Shown piece after piece: positions 8,680 to 17,449 of a DNA stretch of 60,706 nt (positions are counted from its first letter, which is position 1; every line of letters begins with the position of its first letter). The DNA comes from Planctomycetota bacterium (GTDB lineage: Bacteria > Planctomycetota > Planctomycetia > Gemmatales > Gemmataceae). A model generated the notes under the pieces. It ran no database searches. It was not told where the DNA came from and worked only from the letters and a program-made list of their open reading frames with translations. The translations under genes and the position numbers were made by a program. The stretch is from NCBI GenBank assembly GCA_003671255.1, contig QWPF01000007.1, positions 1 through 60,706 of the forward strand, in the 5' to 3' direction.

Positions 8680-9910
8680 GAAAACATTTGCCAGAGAAGT
8701 AGTGCAGAGGCTTGTTGATGCAGGCTTTGAAGCCTTGTGGGCAGGTGGTTGCGTTCGCGATGAATTGCTTGGGCTAGTGCCTGCTGATTACGATATTGCA
8801 ACCTCAGCCCGACCCGAACAGGTTAGAAAAATTTTCCCTAGAACTGTTGCAGTTGGCGCAAGCTTTGGCGTTATTGAAGTGATTGGGCCGCTACATCCAA
8901 ATGGCAAACCCATCATGATTCAAGTTGCCACATTTCGTGCGGACTTGGGTTATACCGATGGAAGAAGGCCTGACGCTATTAGATATTGTAGTGCTCAGGA
9001 AGATGCGCTGCGCAGGGATTTCACCATCAATGGAATGTTTTTTGATCCTATTGCAAACAAGTTGGTTGATTATGTTGAGGGGCAAATAGATTTAAAGAGT
9101 AAAGTTCTGCGGGCGATTGGGGATGCCAATGTAAGGTTTGCAGAAGATCGATTAAGAATGTTACGGGCCGCAAGGCTTGTACCCAGATTTGATTTGACAC
9201 TTGATGAAACTACGAAGGCAGCAATTCTAGCCAATGCTTCAGCAATAGGAACGGTTAGCCCAGAGCGGATAGCCGATGAATTACGCAAGATTTTTCAACA
9301 CACAAGCAGGGAAGTAGGAATAAGTTTATTTATTGAACTTGGTCTTGCGAGGCAGATTTTCCCTGAAGTTTTTTCAACTGAAACAGTTGGCATGTATAGC
9401 GATATACTTGCGATTCTCAGGCATTTGCCTAAGGTTTCATCTTTTCCTTTGGTGCTTGCATCATTGCTGCAAAAGCTTTCGGGTAAACAGGCTGAAGAAA
9501 CTTGCAGAAGGTTTAAAATGTCGAATGTGGAAATAGAGGCAACCCGAAGTTTGGTACAGTATAAAGATTCATTACTTCACCCTGATCAACTAAGGCTTTG
9601 CCAGCTTAAAAAAATATTAGTGATGCCAATGATTGATGATTTGTTGAGTCTTATGAGCGCAAATTGCTTGTCTTTGGGGCAGGATACTAACGCGGTTGAA
9701 TATTGTTTGGGAAAACTTGCAGAATGGCCCAGAGAAATTCTTGACCCGATGCCCTTGGTTGGGGGAGAAGATTTGAAGGCACTGGGGTTGAAACCGGGCC
9801 CGAAGTTCAAGCAAATTTTAGATTTGATTCGGGATGAGCAGTTGGATGGGGTTTTAAAAATCCGAGCTCATGGGCTGTTAAGGGCGCAAGAATTGTCGAA
9901 ATTGCTTTAA
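8663..9910 (+). CDS. cca: CCA-adding tRNA nucleotidyltransferase / poly(A) polymerase family
   Basis: A 415-residue class II nucleotidyltransferase. The head domain shows GGCVRDELLG (28-37), with the DYD metal-binding pair at 42-44, and the later RRDFTINGMFFDP and EDRLRMLRAARL motifs that define nucleotide selection and RNA binding. The protein should add or repair the 3' CCA of tRNAs in the cytoplasm. The C-terminal half is helical and less conserved, as in the family. It starts inside the rsmD reading frame (17-base overlap) and the recA promoter begins about 40 bases beyond its stop. A poly(A) polymerase role cannot be excluded from sequence alone. Confidence 0.88.
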   Translation: MNQQLEKTFAREVVQRLVDAGFEALWAGGCVRDELLGLVPADYDIATSARPEQVRKIFPRTVAVGASFGVIEVIGPLHPNGKPIMIQVATFRADLGYTDGRRPDAIRYCSAQEDALRRDFTINGMFFDPIANKLVDYVEGQIDLKSKVLRAIGDANVRFAEDRLRMLRAARLVPRFDLTLDETTKAAILANASAIGTVSPERIADELRKIFQHTSREVGISLFIELGLARQIFPEVFSTETVGMYSDILAILRHLPKVSSFPLVLASLLQKLSGKQAEETCRRFKMSNVEIEATRSLVQYKDSLLHPDQLRLCQLKKILVMPMIDDLLSLMSANCLSLGQDTNAVEYCLGKLAEWPREILDPMPLVGGEDLKALGLKPGPKFKQILDLIRDEQLDGVLKIRAHGLLRAQELSKLL

Positions 9911-9952
9911 GCTGAACAATTTGGGATATTTCAAGAATTTCTGCTGCTGGGC

Positions 9953-9980
9953 TTGTGACTGAAAAACCCTCGGTTATACT
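9953..9980 (+). promoter_or_regulatory. Probable sigma-70-type promoter of recA
   Basis: TTGTGA (9953-9958) and TATACT (9975-9980) are 16 bases apart, about 45 bases upstream of the recA start codon. No palindromic LexA-type box is evident between it and the gene. Confidence 0.5.
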
Positions 9981-10026
9981 CACATCCGTACAGTTAACAG
10001 GTGCCCATTTTTTTAGGAGTCCGGTA

Positions 10027-11133
10027 ATGGCTGAATCAGCTCAGGATAAAGAACTCAAACAAACACTTTCCCAGATTGAAAAACAATTTGGTAAGGGAGC
10101 CATCATGCAATTGGGGGAAGTTGCCTCCAGTGATGTACAAGGTATTTCAACTGGCGCGCTAAGCCTGGATATTGCTTTGGGCGGACATGGTATTCCCAGA
10201 GGTCGTATTACCGAAATCTTTGGTAATGAAGCCAGTGGCAAAACCACCATAGCACTTCACGCAGTGGCATCGGCACAGAAAAAAGGAGGCGTCGCTGCCT
10301 TTATCGATGCAGAACATGCTTTGGATCCAGGTTGGGCCAAGCGCATTGGTGTGAATTTGGAATCATTGCTTGTCAGCCAGCCCTCTTGCGCTGAAGAAGC
10401 TTTGAAGATTGCAGAGATGCTGATTAAATCGAATGCGGTTGATATTATCGTAATCGATTCGGTTGCAGCCTTGGTACCCCGTGCAGAAGTCGAAGGAGAA
10501 ATCGGCGATTCGCACATGGGTTTACAAGCCAGGTTGATGAGTCAGGCACTGCGAATTTTGAATCCCACTATTTCGCGCACAAAAACCAGCATGGTTTTTA
10601 TCAATCAGATTCGTCTGAAAATTGGCATGGTGTTTGGTAATCCAGAAACCACTTCTGGCGGGCTTGCAATGAAGTTTTATAGCTCGGTCAGGATGGAATC
10701 TCGCAAAGTTACCACCATCAAAGAAGGTGATGAAACCGTTGGCGCCCGCATTCGAGTGCGGGTGGTAAAAAATAAAGTTGCCCCTCCATTCCGACAAGCC
10801 GAGTTTGATCTGATGCACGATTTTGGTATTAGTCGTGAGGGCGATTTGCTGGATCTTTCCATCGATGAAAAGATCGTGGATAAATCCGGTGCTTGGATTA
10901 ACTATGGCGACATGCGATTGGGGCAGGGGCGTGAAAATGCCAAAAATTATCTCCGTGATAACCCCGCTGTCATGGAAGAAATTACTCGCAAGTTGCTGCA
11001 AAAGAAAGGCCTAGTCCTTACTGCTGATGGTGGTTATGCCACCGATGACTCTGCTCCTTTGCAAATCCCTGCTCCTGTGATGAGCAAGGCTGCGAAGAAG
11101 GCAGCAGCAGCAGCGGCAGCGGCAAACGATTAG
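10027..11133 (+). CDS. recA: Recombinase RecA
   Basis: A 368-residue RecA. The Walker A loop is GNEASGKT (66-73), a slight variant of the usual [17 protein letters not shown], the Walker B strand [14 protein letters not shown], the L1/L2 DNA-binding loops and [20 protein letters not shown] are all present. It catalyses homologous pairing and strand exchange and activates SOS repressor cleavage. ATG 10027 is preceded by TTAGGAG; the longer open frame from 9955 covers the promoter and is rejected. The C-terminus ends in a run of alanines (AAAAAAAA region) instead of the usual acidic tail. A strong terminator follows. Confidence 0.98.
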   Translation: MAESAQDKELKQTLSQIEKQFGKGAIMQLGEVASSDVQGISTGALSLDIALGGHGIPRGRITEIFGNEASGKTTIALHAVASAQKKGGVAAFIDAEHALDPGWAKRIGVNLESLLVSQPSCAEEALKIAEMLIKSNAVDIIVIDSVAALVPRAEVEGEIGDSHMGLQARLMSQALRILNPTISRTKTSMVFINQIRLKIGMVFGNPETTSGGLAMKFYSSVRMESRKVTTIKEGDETVGARIRVRVVKNKVAPPFRQAEFDLMHDFGISREGDLLDLSIDEKIVDKSGAWINYGDMRLGQGRENAKNYLRDNPAVMEEITRKLLQKKGLVLTADGGYATDDSAPLQIPAPVMSKAAKKAAAAAAAAND

Positions 11134-11175
11134 TTTGTTGCAATTTGGCTAGTAGACTGCCTAATTTATCAATAT

Positions 11176-11208
11176 CCTCCGGGGAATCTCTTTCTCCGGA
11201 GGTTTTTT
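11176..11208 (+). terminator. Rho-independent terminator of recA
   Basis: CCTCCGG (11176-11182) pairs with CCGGAGG (11196-11202), extendable by two further pairs on the loop side, and is followed by six T (11203-11208). Confidence 0.9.
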
Positions 11209-11270
11209 ATTAGACACCCTTTTGTTTTTCATTATCATCGGGTTAGGTATTTACCATAAATCTTTTTCCT

Positions 11271-12782
11271 ATGAGCTTTGCATTGTTCAAAAATGTTGCA
11301 CTAGGGTTCTTTCTGGTTTGCTCTTCTATGCTTTTATTTGAGCCAGGGTTGCATGCTTTTCAGGATAACCTTATTGGCCAATTAGAAAACGCAGTAAAGA
11401 AGGCAGTAGCATCCGCAGAACCATCGGTGGGTTGCATTCTTGTTTCGCGTAGCCCGCAATATAAAGAACTTGGTGCAGTTCCCTTGGATAATATGCCCGG
11501 AAAGTTGGGCGGGTTCGTTCCCCCTATCGAGCAGCAAAAGCGCCCACGCAAAGCTCTTGAAAAACCCCGGTCTTCTTTGGATCTTTCAGACCCTGAAACT
11601 TATCCCGACTCTTTTGGCACTGGTGTTGTGGTTGATTCAAGTGGTTTAATTTTAACCATGGCGCATGTTGTCAAAGATGCGGTGAAAATTTATGTCCGTT
11701 TCCCTGGTGGTAAAGGTAGCTATGCAGATATTCATGCGTTGGATGGTAGAAGCGATCTTGCTGTTCTTCGTTTGATTGAGAAAATCCCTGATCTTAAACC
11801 TTTAAAAATCGGCGATGCTTCCAACCTTAAAAAAGGGCAGTTCTTGATTCATCTTTCCAACCCCTATGCCTCTGGGTTTTATGATGGCAGCCCCTCGGTT
11901 GGTTGGGGTATGCTTTCCAACCTAAGGCGTAAATGGAATAACCAAACTGCGGATGCAGATCGTACTCAGGTTCCACTTTACCAATATGGCACTTTGCTCC
12001 AATTAAATACGGTGGTAAAACCCGGAGCGAGCGGTGGGGCTTTATTAACCATGGATGGAAGTTGGGTTGGTATTCTTGCTTCGATTGCTGGATGGCCAGG
12101 TGCAGATTCTTCTGAAGGCTATGCGGTTCCCTTGGATATCAATCATCGGAAAATTATTGAGGTTCTAATCAAGGGAGAGGAAGTTGAATACGGGTTTTTA
12201 GGGGTTCAGATGGCGGCAGGGGTTCGAAATGTGAAAGTTGCTCAGGTTTCTGAAAGGTCGCCTGCTTTTCGTGCGGGAATTTATCAGGGCGATACCATCG
12301 TTGCAATCAATGGGCAGGTGGTTGATACTCCTGATGATTTGTTTCTTCACATTGGTTCCACGCTTGCAGGAAATATTGCCCAAGTGGAAGTCGTTGGAGT
12401 TGTTGGGAATCAAACCAGGGTGGTGCAGGTAAAACTTGCCAAGTACTTATCTTCTTTGCCTGTCATTGCTTCAAATCAAAGGGCCCCAGTTTTGGGTATT
12501 ACTGTCGATTATTCAAGCCTTTTGGCGCAAAGGCCTTTTGGCGTTAACCAGTGGGGCAGAGGTGTTCCGGATTCGGTTCTTATCAAGGATGTGCTTCCAG
12601 GATCGCTTGCGGATATCGCCAAATTGCAATCGGGTAAATTAATTTCCAGAGTTGATAACACTCCCGTTTCTTCCCCTGCAGAATTTTACAAAGCCATGGC
12701 AAAGGTAATCGATTCGGTTGCTCTCACGATTATTCAAACCGATGGTGTGCAGCAGGAAGTGGTTGTTTTGAAAAAGAATTAG
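11271..12782 (+). CDS. HtrA/Deg-like trypsin-type serine protease with two PDZ domains
   Basis: A 503-residue exported protein with an N-terminal hydrophobic signal (residues 1-30). The protease domain has the triad His132 (TMAHVV), Asp162 (RSDLAVL) and Ser254 in PGASGGAL. The oxyanion motif is GASGG where most Deg proteases have GNSGG. Two PDZ domains follow, at about 295-390 (YGFLGVQM start) and 405-495 (VLGITVDYS start). The likely role is periplasmic protein quality control. A loop of about 60 residues (60-115) before the catalytic His is longer than usual. No close Shine-Dalgarno site precedes the ATG. The isomerase gene follows 16 bases after the stop. Confidence 0.85.
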   Translation: MSFALFKNVALGFFLVCSSMLLFEPGLHAFQDNLIGQLENAVKKAVASAEPSVGCILVSRSPQYKELGAVPLDNMPGKLGGFVPPIEQQKRPRKALEKPRSSLDLSDPETYPDSFGTGVVVDSSGLILTMAHVVKDAVKIYVRFPGGKGSYADIHALDGRSDLAVLRLIEKIPDLKPLKIGDASNLKKGQFLIHLSNPYASGFYDGSPSVGWGMLSNLRRKWNNQTADADRTQVPLYQYGTLLQLNTVVKPGASGGALLTMDGSWVGILASIAGWPGADSSEGYAVPLDINHRKIIEVLIKGEEVEYGFLGVQMAAGVRNVKVAQVSERSPAFRAGIYQGDTIVAINGQVVDTPDDLFLHIGSTLAGNIAQVEVVGVVGNQTRVVQVKLAKYLSSLPVIASNQRAPVLGITVDYSSLLAQRPFGVNQWGRGVPDSVLIKDVLPGSLADIAKLQSGKLISRVDNTPVSSPAEFYKAMAKVIDSVALTIIQTDGVQQEVVVLKKN

Positions 12783-12797
12783 ACAAGGATTTTTAAA

Positions 12798-13643
12798 ATG
12801 AAATACGCGATTTGCAATGAAACCTTTGAAAACTGGACACACGATCGTATTTGTGGATTTGTGCGCGAGGCTGGTTATCTGGGATTAGAGATGGCGCCTT
12901 TCACCCTCGCAGATCGCATCACCAATGTTTCCACTGCAATGCGGGCAAAACTTAAAAAAGAAGCGGAAGCCGAAGGTATAAAGATTATTGGGTTGCATTG
13001 GCTTTTAGCTAAAACAGAAGGGTTTTGCCTGACTTCTCCCGATTTGCAAATTCGTACCGCAACCGCTGATTATCTGGTCGAACTGGCAAAAGCCTGCCAA
13101 GAACTTGGGGGGACTATTTTAGTCCTTGGTTCCCCTGCTCAGAGGCGAATCCCCGCAGGATTTTCCAAAGAACAAGCTACCGAATTTGCGGTGGATACTT
13201 TAAAAAGAACGATCGATGGCATAAGTAAAGCAGGTGTCATGCTTTGCCTTGAACCATTATCGCCTCCAGATGCGGACTTCATAAATACAGCAAGCGAAGG
13301 GCTAGAAATTGTAGAAAAGATTAATCACCCGAATTATTGCCTGCATTTGGATGTGAAGGCGATGTCTACAGAACCAGAACCAACCACGGAAGTGATAAAA
13401 AAATATATCGGAAAAACAGGGCATTTTCATGCGAATGACTCTAACTTACGAGGCCCGGGTTTTGGGAATGTTGATTTTGTCCCAATTTTTCAGACATTAT
13501 TGGAAAAGAAGTATTCGGGATGGGTCTCGGTCGAAGTTTTTGATTACAAGCCAGACCCAAAAACCATTGCAACCCAAAGTATCGCTTATATGCAAGATTG
13601 TGAAGTAAAGGCTCGGAATTTACTGACTAATACCCCTAGATAA
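12798..13643 (+). CDS. Sugar phosphate isomerase/epimerase family protein (TIM barrel)
   Basis: A 281-residue soluble protein of the xylose isomerase-like TIM-barrel family (AP_endonuc_2). Segments such as ICGFVREAGYLGLEMAPF, LVLGSPAQRR, LCLEPLSP (Glu metal ligand), YCLHLDVKAMSTE and GHFHANDSNLRGPG (His/Asp ligands) follow the metal-binding pattern of these enzymes. Reaction and substrate are unknown; members isomerise or epimerise keto sugars and inositol derivatives. It is 16 bases downstream of the HtrA-like gene, with AAGGATTTTTAAA before the ATG, so the two are probably co-transcribed, although no functional link is obvious. Confidence 0.8.
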   Translation: MKYAICNETFENWTHDRICGFVREAGYLGLEMAPFTLADRITNVSTAMRAKLKKEAEAEGIKIIGLHWLLAKTEGFCLTSPDLQIRTATADYLVELAKACQELGGTILVLGSPAQRRIPAGFSKEQATEFAVDTLKRTIDGISKAGVMLCLEPLSPPDADFINTASEGLEIVEKINHPNYCLHLDVKAMSTEPEPTTEVIKKYIGKTGHFHANDSNLRGPGFGNVDFVPIFQTLLEKKYSGWVSVEVFDYKPDPKTIATQSIAYMQDCEVKARNLLTNTPR

Positions 13644-13743
13644 TTCTCTTTTCTTTCAAGATTCTATTGTGATACTTCATCAATAAGCTTTATGATTAAA
13701 TTAGGCTTTCGGTTAAGTATTAATATTTCTAGGAGATAAGTTG

Positions 13744-14454
13744 ATGTTAAGGAAATTACTTTTTTCGACACTATTTGTAGCATTAAACCTGAGTTTTTGT
13801 TTCGCAGCAGATAAAACCGTGGATGCCAACAAGGAAGCTTTGCAAAAGCTCCAAGATTTCATTGGTGAATGGAAGGGTAATGGTGGGCCACCCCCAAATT
13901 CCAAGGCCAGCAAGCTTATTTGGACAGAAACTTTCCAGTGGGGCTGGCGCTTTAAGGGCGATGATTCTTGGCTTACTTTGGAAGTCAAAGAGGGCAAGTT
14001 CTTTAAAAATGGTGAACTGAAGTGGGTTCCCGAAAAAAAGAACTATCAATTCACAGTTTCTGATCTTAAAGATAACAAAATGGTTTTTGATGGTAAGTTG
14101 AACAAAGATATTCTTACCTTGGAACGCATTGACCCTAAAACCAAGGAAACTCAAAAATTGGAAATGAACAACGCTGCTGAAGGCGTTCGCTTCATTTATA
14201 ATTATTCCCACAAAGAACAGGGTAAAACCTTGTTTATCAAGGATTACATGGTTGCAGCGACCAAGTCCGGCATGAGTTTGGGTGCCAAAGAAAAGAAGAC
14301 GGAATGTGTGGTCAGCGGTGGTTTAGGCACCATGCCTGTTTCCTATAAAGGCGAAACCTTTTATGTATGCTGTTCTGGTTGCAAAGATGCATTTGTTGAA
14401 AATCCTGAAAAGTTTATCAAAGAATTCAAGGCAAAGAAAGCTGCTGGGGGTTAG
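13744..14454 (+). CDS. Secreted protein with C-terminal YHS-type metal-binding domain
   Basis: A 236-residue exported protein (signal peptide residues 1-21, ending CFAA). The middle (25-180) looks like a beta-rich lipocalin- or DUF1579-like fold: it begins LQKLQDFIGEWKGNG and continues with alternating strands. The C-terminal 49 residues form a YHS-like domain: Cys188, then KGETFYVCCSGCKDAF with Cys209, Cys210 and Cys213, then NPEKFI. YHS domains bind metals or occur in metal sensors and transporters. ATG 13744 is preceded by TAGGAG. A terminator follows. The fusion suggests a periplasmic metal-binding protein; the ligand is unknown. Confidence 0.7.
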   Translation: MLRKLLFSTLFVALNLSFCFAADKTVDANKEALQKLQDFIGEWKGNGGPPPNSKASKLIWTETFQWGWRFKGDDSWLTLEVKEGKFFKNGELKWVPEKKNYQFTVSDLKDNKMVFDGKLNKDILTLERIDPKTKETQKLEMNNAAEGVRFIYNYSHKEQGKTLFIKDYMVAATKSGMSLGAKEKKTECVVSGGLGTMPVSYKGETFYVCCSGCKDAFVENPEKFIKEFKAKKAAGG

Positions 14455-14487
14455 TAGTATTTCCCTATTTAAATTGGACATAGGTAT

Positions 14488-14513
14488 AAGCCCGGGAGTA
14501 TTTCCGGGCTTTA
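14488..14513 (+). terminator. Hairpin terminator after the YHS-domain gene
   Basis: AAGCCCGG (14488-14495) pairs with CCGGGCTT (14504-14511), followed by a weak T-rich tail (TATCATTT). Confidence 0.75.
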
Positions 14514-14732
14514 TCATTTAAATTTCTTGAAGTTTGTAGAAACTAGTTAGGAAAACACTTGATCCAAATTCTTATGTCTTTATTATTAAGGTGCCTGCCT
14601 TGTTTATTCGTTTTAATAAAACAAGGGAACCAAAGCTTTATTGAAAAGTAAGCGCAAGCTTGTTCTTTTCATTAGTTTTGTTTTTAGTGGGGTATTCAGG
14701 CTTAACCGGGACATTTATTTTTGGAGAGTTGC

Positions 14733-15314
14733 ATGAACATTGTTAAGAAGGTTGGTGTTTTTGGTTCCTTATTTGCTTTCGGCCTTTTCGCCATGGTTAC
14801 TCCTGAAGCGAAAACTGCTTTTTTTGAAGATGCCAAGGAAGTTAATGCTGCGGTTTCTAAAATGGTTGGCAAGAGTCCTGATGCCAAGGCCATTGCTGAA
14901 CTTGCTAAGAAACATTCTTTGGATGAATTGATGCATGTATTCAAGTTTCGAAACAAGGGCGGTTTGGGCGTAGGTGAAACCGCTGGCGCAATTACTCCAG
15001 ATGGTATTGAAGCTAAGCTTCAGGGCCTTCAGAAAAAAGAAGCTGATAAAGCTGACCTTGCAAAAAATGGCAAGGCATACGCAACCATTGGTGAAGTTTC
15101 GCTGATTCTTGCTGAGATTTCTGAAGCGCATACGCCAAAAGATAAAAAAGGCGAAAAGGATCCTAAGAAATGGAAAGAATTTGTTGAAAAGATGCGCATG
15201 GGTTCTAAAGACCTTATTACAGCTTCCAACAAAAGTGATGCTAAAGGTTTAAAAAAAGCAGCCAAGGAATTGAATGATAGTTGTATAGAATGCCATGGCA
15301 TTTTCCGTGACTAG
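14733..15314 (+). CDS. Exported cytochrome c'-like protein
   Basis: A 193-residue protein with an N-terminal signal sequence (about 1-25) and a single haem-binding motif CIECH at 184-188, six residues from the C-terminus. The body is strongly helical and lysine-rich. A helical protein with CxxCH at its extreme C-terminus matches the four-helix cytochrome c' layout, so haem c should be attached in the periplasm. The role could be electron transfer or gas (NO) binding and cannot be decided. ATG 14733 is preceded by TTGGAGAG. A strong terminator follows, convergent with the MFS gene on the other strand. Confidence 0.75.
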   Translation: MNIVKKVGVFGSLFAFGLFAMVTPEAKTAFFEDAKEVNAAVSKMVGKSPDAKAIAELAKKHSLDELMHVFKFRNKGGLGVGETAGAITPDGIEAKLQGLQKKEADKADLAKNGKAYATIGEVSLILAEISEAHTPKDKKGEKDPKKWKEFVEKMRMGSKDLITASNKSDAKGLKKAAKELNDSCIECHGIFRD

Positions 15315-15336
15315 GTTTCCTGACTGATTAGTTATA

Positions 15337-15370
15337 AAAGCCTCGATGAGTTATTTCATCGGGGCTTTAT
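15337..15370. terminator. Bidirectional terminator between convergent genes
   Basis: Bases 37-49 of this block (15337-15349, AAAGCCTCGATGA) pair with 15356-15368 (TCATCGGGGCTTT): 13 pairs including one G-T, followed by T-rich sequence on plus and A-flanked on minus. It lies between the cytochrome gene (+) and the end of the MFS gene (-). Confidence 0.8.
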
Positions 15371-16672
15371 TTATTTAGCTTGGATAGGTTTTAACTGCAG
15401 GAAAAAAATCATGAAGGCAGCAAGAAATGAGGTGCTTGCGTAAAGAATTAATCCCCAAGAAAGGCTTCCTGTTTGCTCTTTTAAAAAGCCAGTGAGTGAA
15501 GGGCCCATAAACCCGCCTAGATTTCCCATCGAATTAATAAGTGCTATACCTATTGCAGCAATCCCTGGCGCTAACAATGTTGTTTTTAACGCCCAAAACG
15601 GCCCAAAAGTCGCATGAACTCCCATGCTGGCAATGGTGATCCCCAATAATGCTACAGGTAGGCTTTCAGGTTTAAGACCAGCTATTACAAACCCTACCGA
15701 TCCCAATAAATTTCCTAATAATAGGTGCCATTTTCTTTCTTGTAACCGATCCGAATTCCATCCCCAAATTGCCATGCTGATTGCGCCCGCTAAAAATGGA
15801 ATCGCAGTCAAAAATCCTGTTTGAATGTTTCCAAGATGAGAGGCGTTTCGTAGTAAATCAGGAAGCCATAAACCGATTCCATACAAACCTGTAACTTGGA
15901 AAAAGTAAATCAAGCACATGTACCATACAGGCAGGGAAAAAAATGCTAGGTATGGATTGGGCTTGATTGCAGAGGTGTGGAGTTTAGATTCTTCTTCAAT
16001 AATTATTGATGATATAACGGCTTTTTCTTCTTCATTTAGCCACTTTGCATCTGCAGGCTTATCTGGAAGAAAACAGAAAATATAAACGCCCATTAAAAGT
16101 GAGGGTAATGCTTCAAGGAGAAATAGCCATTGCCAACCGTGTAATGTAGCAATGCCATCCATATCAAGCAACAAGCCGGAAAGAGGAGCGCCTATTAAAC
16201 CGGAAAGGGGGATAGCTGTCATGAATCTTGAGATGGATTTTCCCCGCTGACTGGGTGGAAACCAGTAGGTCAAATAGAGGATGATGCCTGGAAAAAACCC
16301 AGCCTCAGCAATACCAAGTAGAAATCGCAAAATGTAGAAGGTGGTGGGTGAATTTACGAATGCCATTGCACCGGAAATAATTCCCCACGATATCATGATT
16401 CGAGCGATCCAACGCCTTGCTCCCACTTTTTCCATGATTACATTGCTGGGTATTTCAAACAGTGCATACCCAAGAAAAAATATGCCCGCTCCTAATCCGT
16501 ATACTGAGTCGCTAAAGTGCAGTTCTTCCTTCAAATTCTTAGATGCAAAGCCTATGTTGATGCGATCTAGGTAGGCACAAATGTAGCTGCAAAAAAGAAG
16601 TGGGATCAGGCGCCAAGATACTTTGATAAGCAACTTGTTGGTGAAGGCGTTAAAAGTTGCAGGTTCTGACAT
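15371..16672 (-). CDS. MFS transporter, anion:cation symporter (GudP/ExuT-like) type
   Basis: A 433-residue inner-membrane protein with about 12 hydrophobic segments. CAYLDRINIGFA at residues 30-41 and the loop GYALFEIPSNVIMEKVGARRWIARIM are hallmarks of the anion:cation symporter family that imports hexuronates, glucarate, tartrate or phthalate. I chose ATG 16672; a GTG two codons upstream would sit closer to the GAGGAA site. It lies 25 bases downstream of the RraA-like gene on the same strand, so the two are probably one operon that takes up and breaks down an organic acid. The substrate is not resolved. Confidence 0.82.
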   Translation of the reverse strand: MSEPATFNAFTNKLLIKVSWRLIPLLFCSYICAYLDRINIGFASKNLKEELHFSDSVYGLGAGIFFLGYALFEIPSNVIMEKVGARRWIARIMISWGIISGAMAFVNSPTTFYILRFLLGIAEAGFFPGIILYLTYWFPPSQRGKSISRFMTAIPLSGLIGAPLSGLLLDMDGIATLHGWQWLFLLEALPSLLMGVYIFCFLPDKPADAKWLNEEEKAVISSIIIEEESKLHTSAIKPNPYLAFFSLPVWYMCLIYFFQVTGLYGIGLWLPDLLRNASHLGNIQTGFLTAIPFLAGAISMAIWGWNSDRLQERKWHLLLGNLLGSVGFVIAGLKPESLPVALLGITIASMGVHATFGPFWALKTTLLAPGIAAIGIALINSMGNLGGFMGPSLTGFLKEQTGSLSWGLILYASTSFLAAFMIFFLQLKPIQAK

Positions 16673-16697
16673 GAGCACGGGTTCCTCTTTCAAATAC

Positions 16698-17360
16698 TTA
16701 AAGCACGCCATATTTTTTAAAAGCTGCGGTTGCACTGAGGCCGTTCTTAATTGCATCACGAACCGTGTTTTCTGCAGCAACTTTTTCCAGTGCCAAAGAT
16801 ATCGCTTGAGCTTCCAATTCTTGAGGGATAATTACAATACCATCCATATCCGCTACAACGATGTCGCCTGGGGAAATCAGGCAATTCCCTATCTCCACTT
16901 TTACATCGATTTCGATTACTTTTTGCCTGTTTTTACTATCAAGCGGGCTAGCACCCTTGGCGAATACCGGGAAATTCATCGCATTCATTTTCAATTGATC
17001 CCGCACCAAACCATCTACAATTGCCCCAATACATCCAGTTCTTATACACGCTGTTGACAGTAACTCCCCCCATAGTGCAGACCTAAACGAACCATTGGCG
17101 GCGGCAATTAATACTTCATCGGGTTGGCAAGAATCCACAGCCTTAAGCTCTAATTCATAGGGGTTTGGATCGATATGAGCCATATCCGCCCAAAGCGTTG
17201 TCTTGCATCTTCCCACTAAAACTTTGTTGGTTTTTCCTGTAAGTTGTGGCAACTGGCATTTGATTACATGATTGGTCGAATCTAAACCATCTAGCACATC
17301 GCTGACTACAGCGCTGTAAAGTTTTTCTCGTAGAAGTTCGAAGGTGTGGTTAGTTTTCAT
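16698..17360 (-). CDS. RraA-like / HMG-aldolase family protein
   Basis: A 220-residue protein of the RraA-like fold, which includes 4-hydroxy-4-methyl-2-oxoglutarate aldolases and the RNase E inhibitor RraA. The aldolase signature residues are present: WGELLSTAC (97-105), and GAIVDGLVRDQ with Arg120 and Asp121, which bind substrate and metal in characterised aldolases. VVADMDGIVIIP closes the domain. Being next to an organic-anion permease argues for a catabolic lyase rather than an RNase regulator. GGAGAA precedes the ATG by 10-12 bases. It is divergent from the M81 gene at 17450, with which it may share regulation. Confidence 0.78.
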   Translation of the reverse strand: MKTNHTFELLREKLYSAVVSDVLDGLDSTNHVIKCQLPQLTGKTNKVLVGRCKTTLWADMAHIDPNPYELELKAVDSCQPDEVLIAAANGSFRSALWGELLSTACIRTGCIGAIVDGLVRDQLKMNAMNFPVFAKGASPLDSKNRQKVIEIDVKVEIGNCLISPGDIVVADMDGIVIIPQELEAQAISLALEKVAAENTVRDAIKNGLSATAAFKKYGVL

Positions 17361-17449
17361 GATGGATAAATTCTCCTTGCTCTTTGAGGTTTTTCAATTC
17401 AGACTGCAATTACTGAAATTAGGAATTTAATCATTGAGGCTTGGTTAAC

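Noticed and set aside
9955-10026. N-terminal extension of RecA from the longer open frame
   Set aside because: It overlaps the likely promoter, and the TTAGGAG-preceded ATG at 10027 gives the normal RecA N-terminus.
9980-10026. SOS/LexA box before recA
   Set aside because: I looked for a CTGT-N8-ACAG or GAAC-N4-GTTC palindrome and found none that fits.
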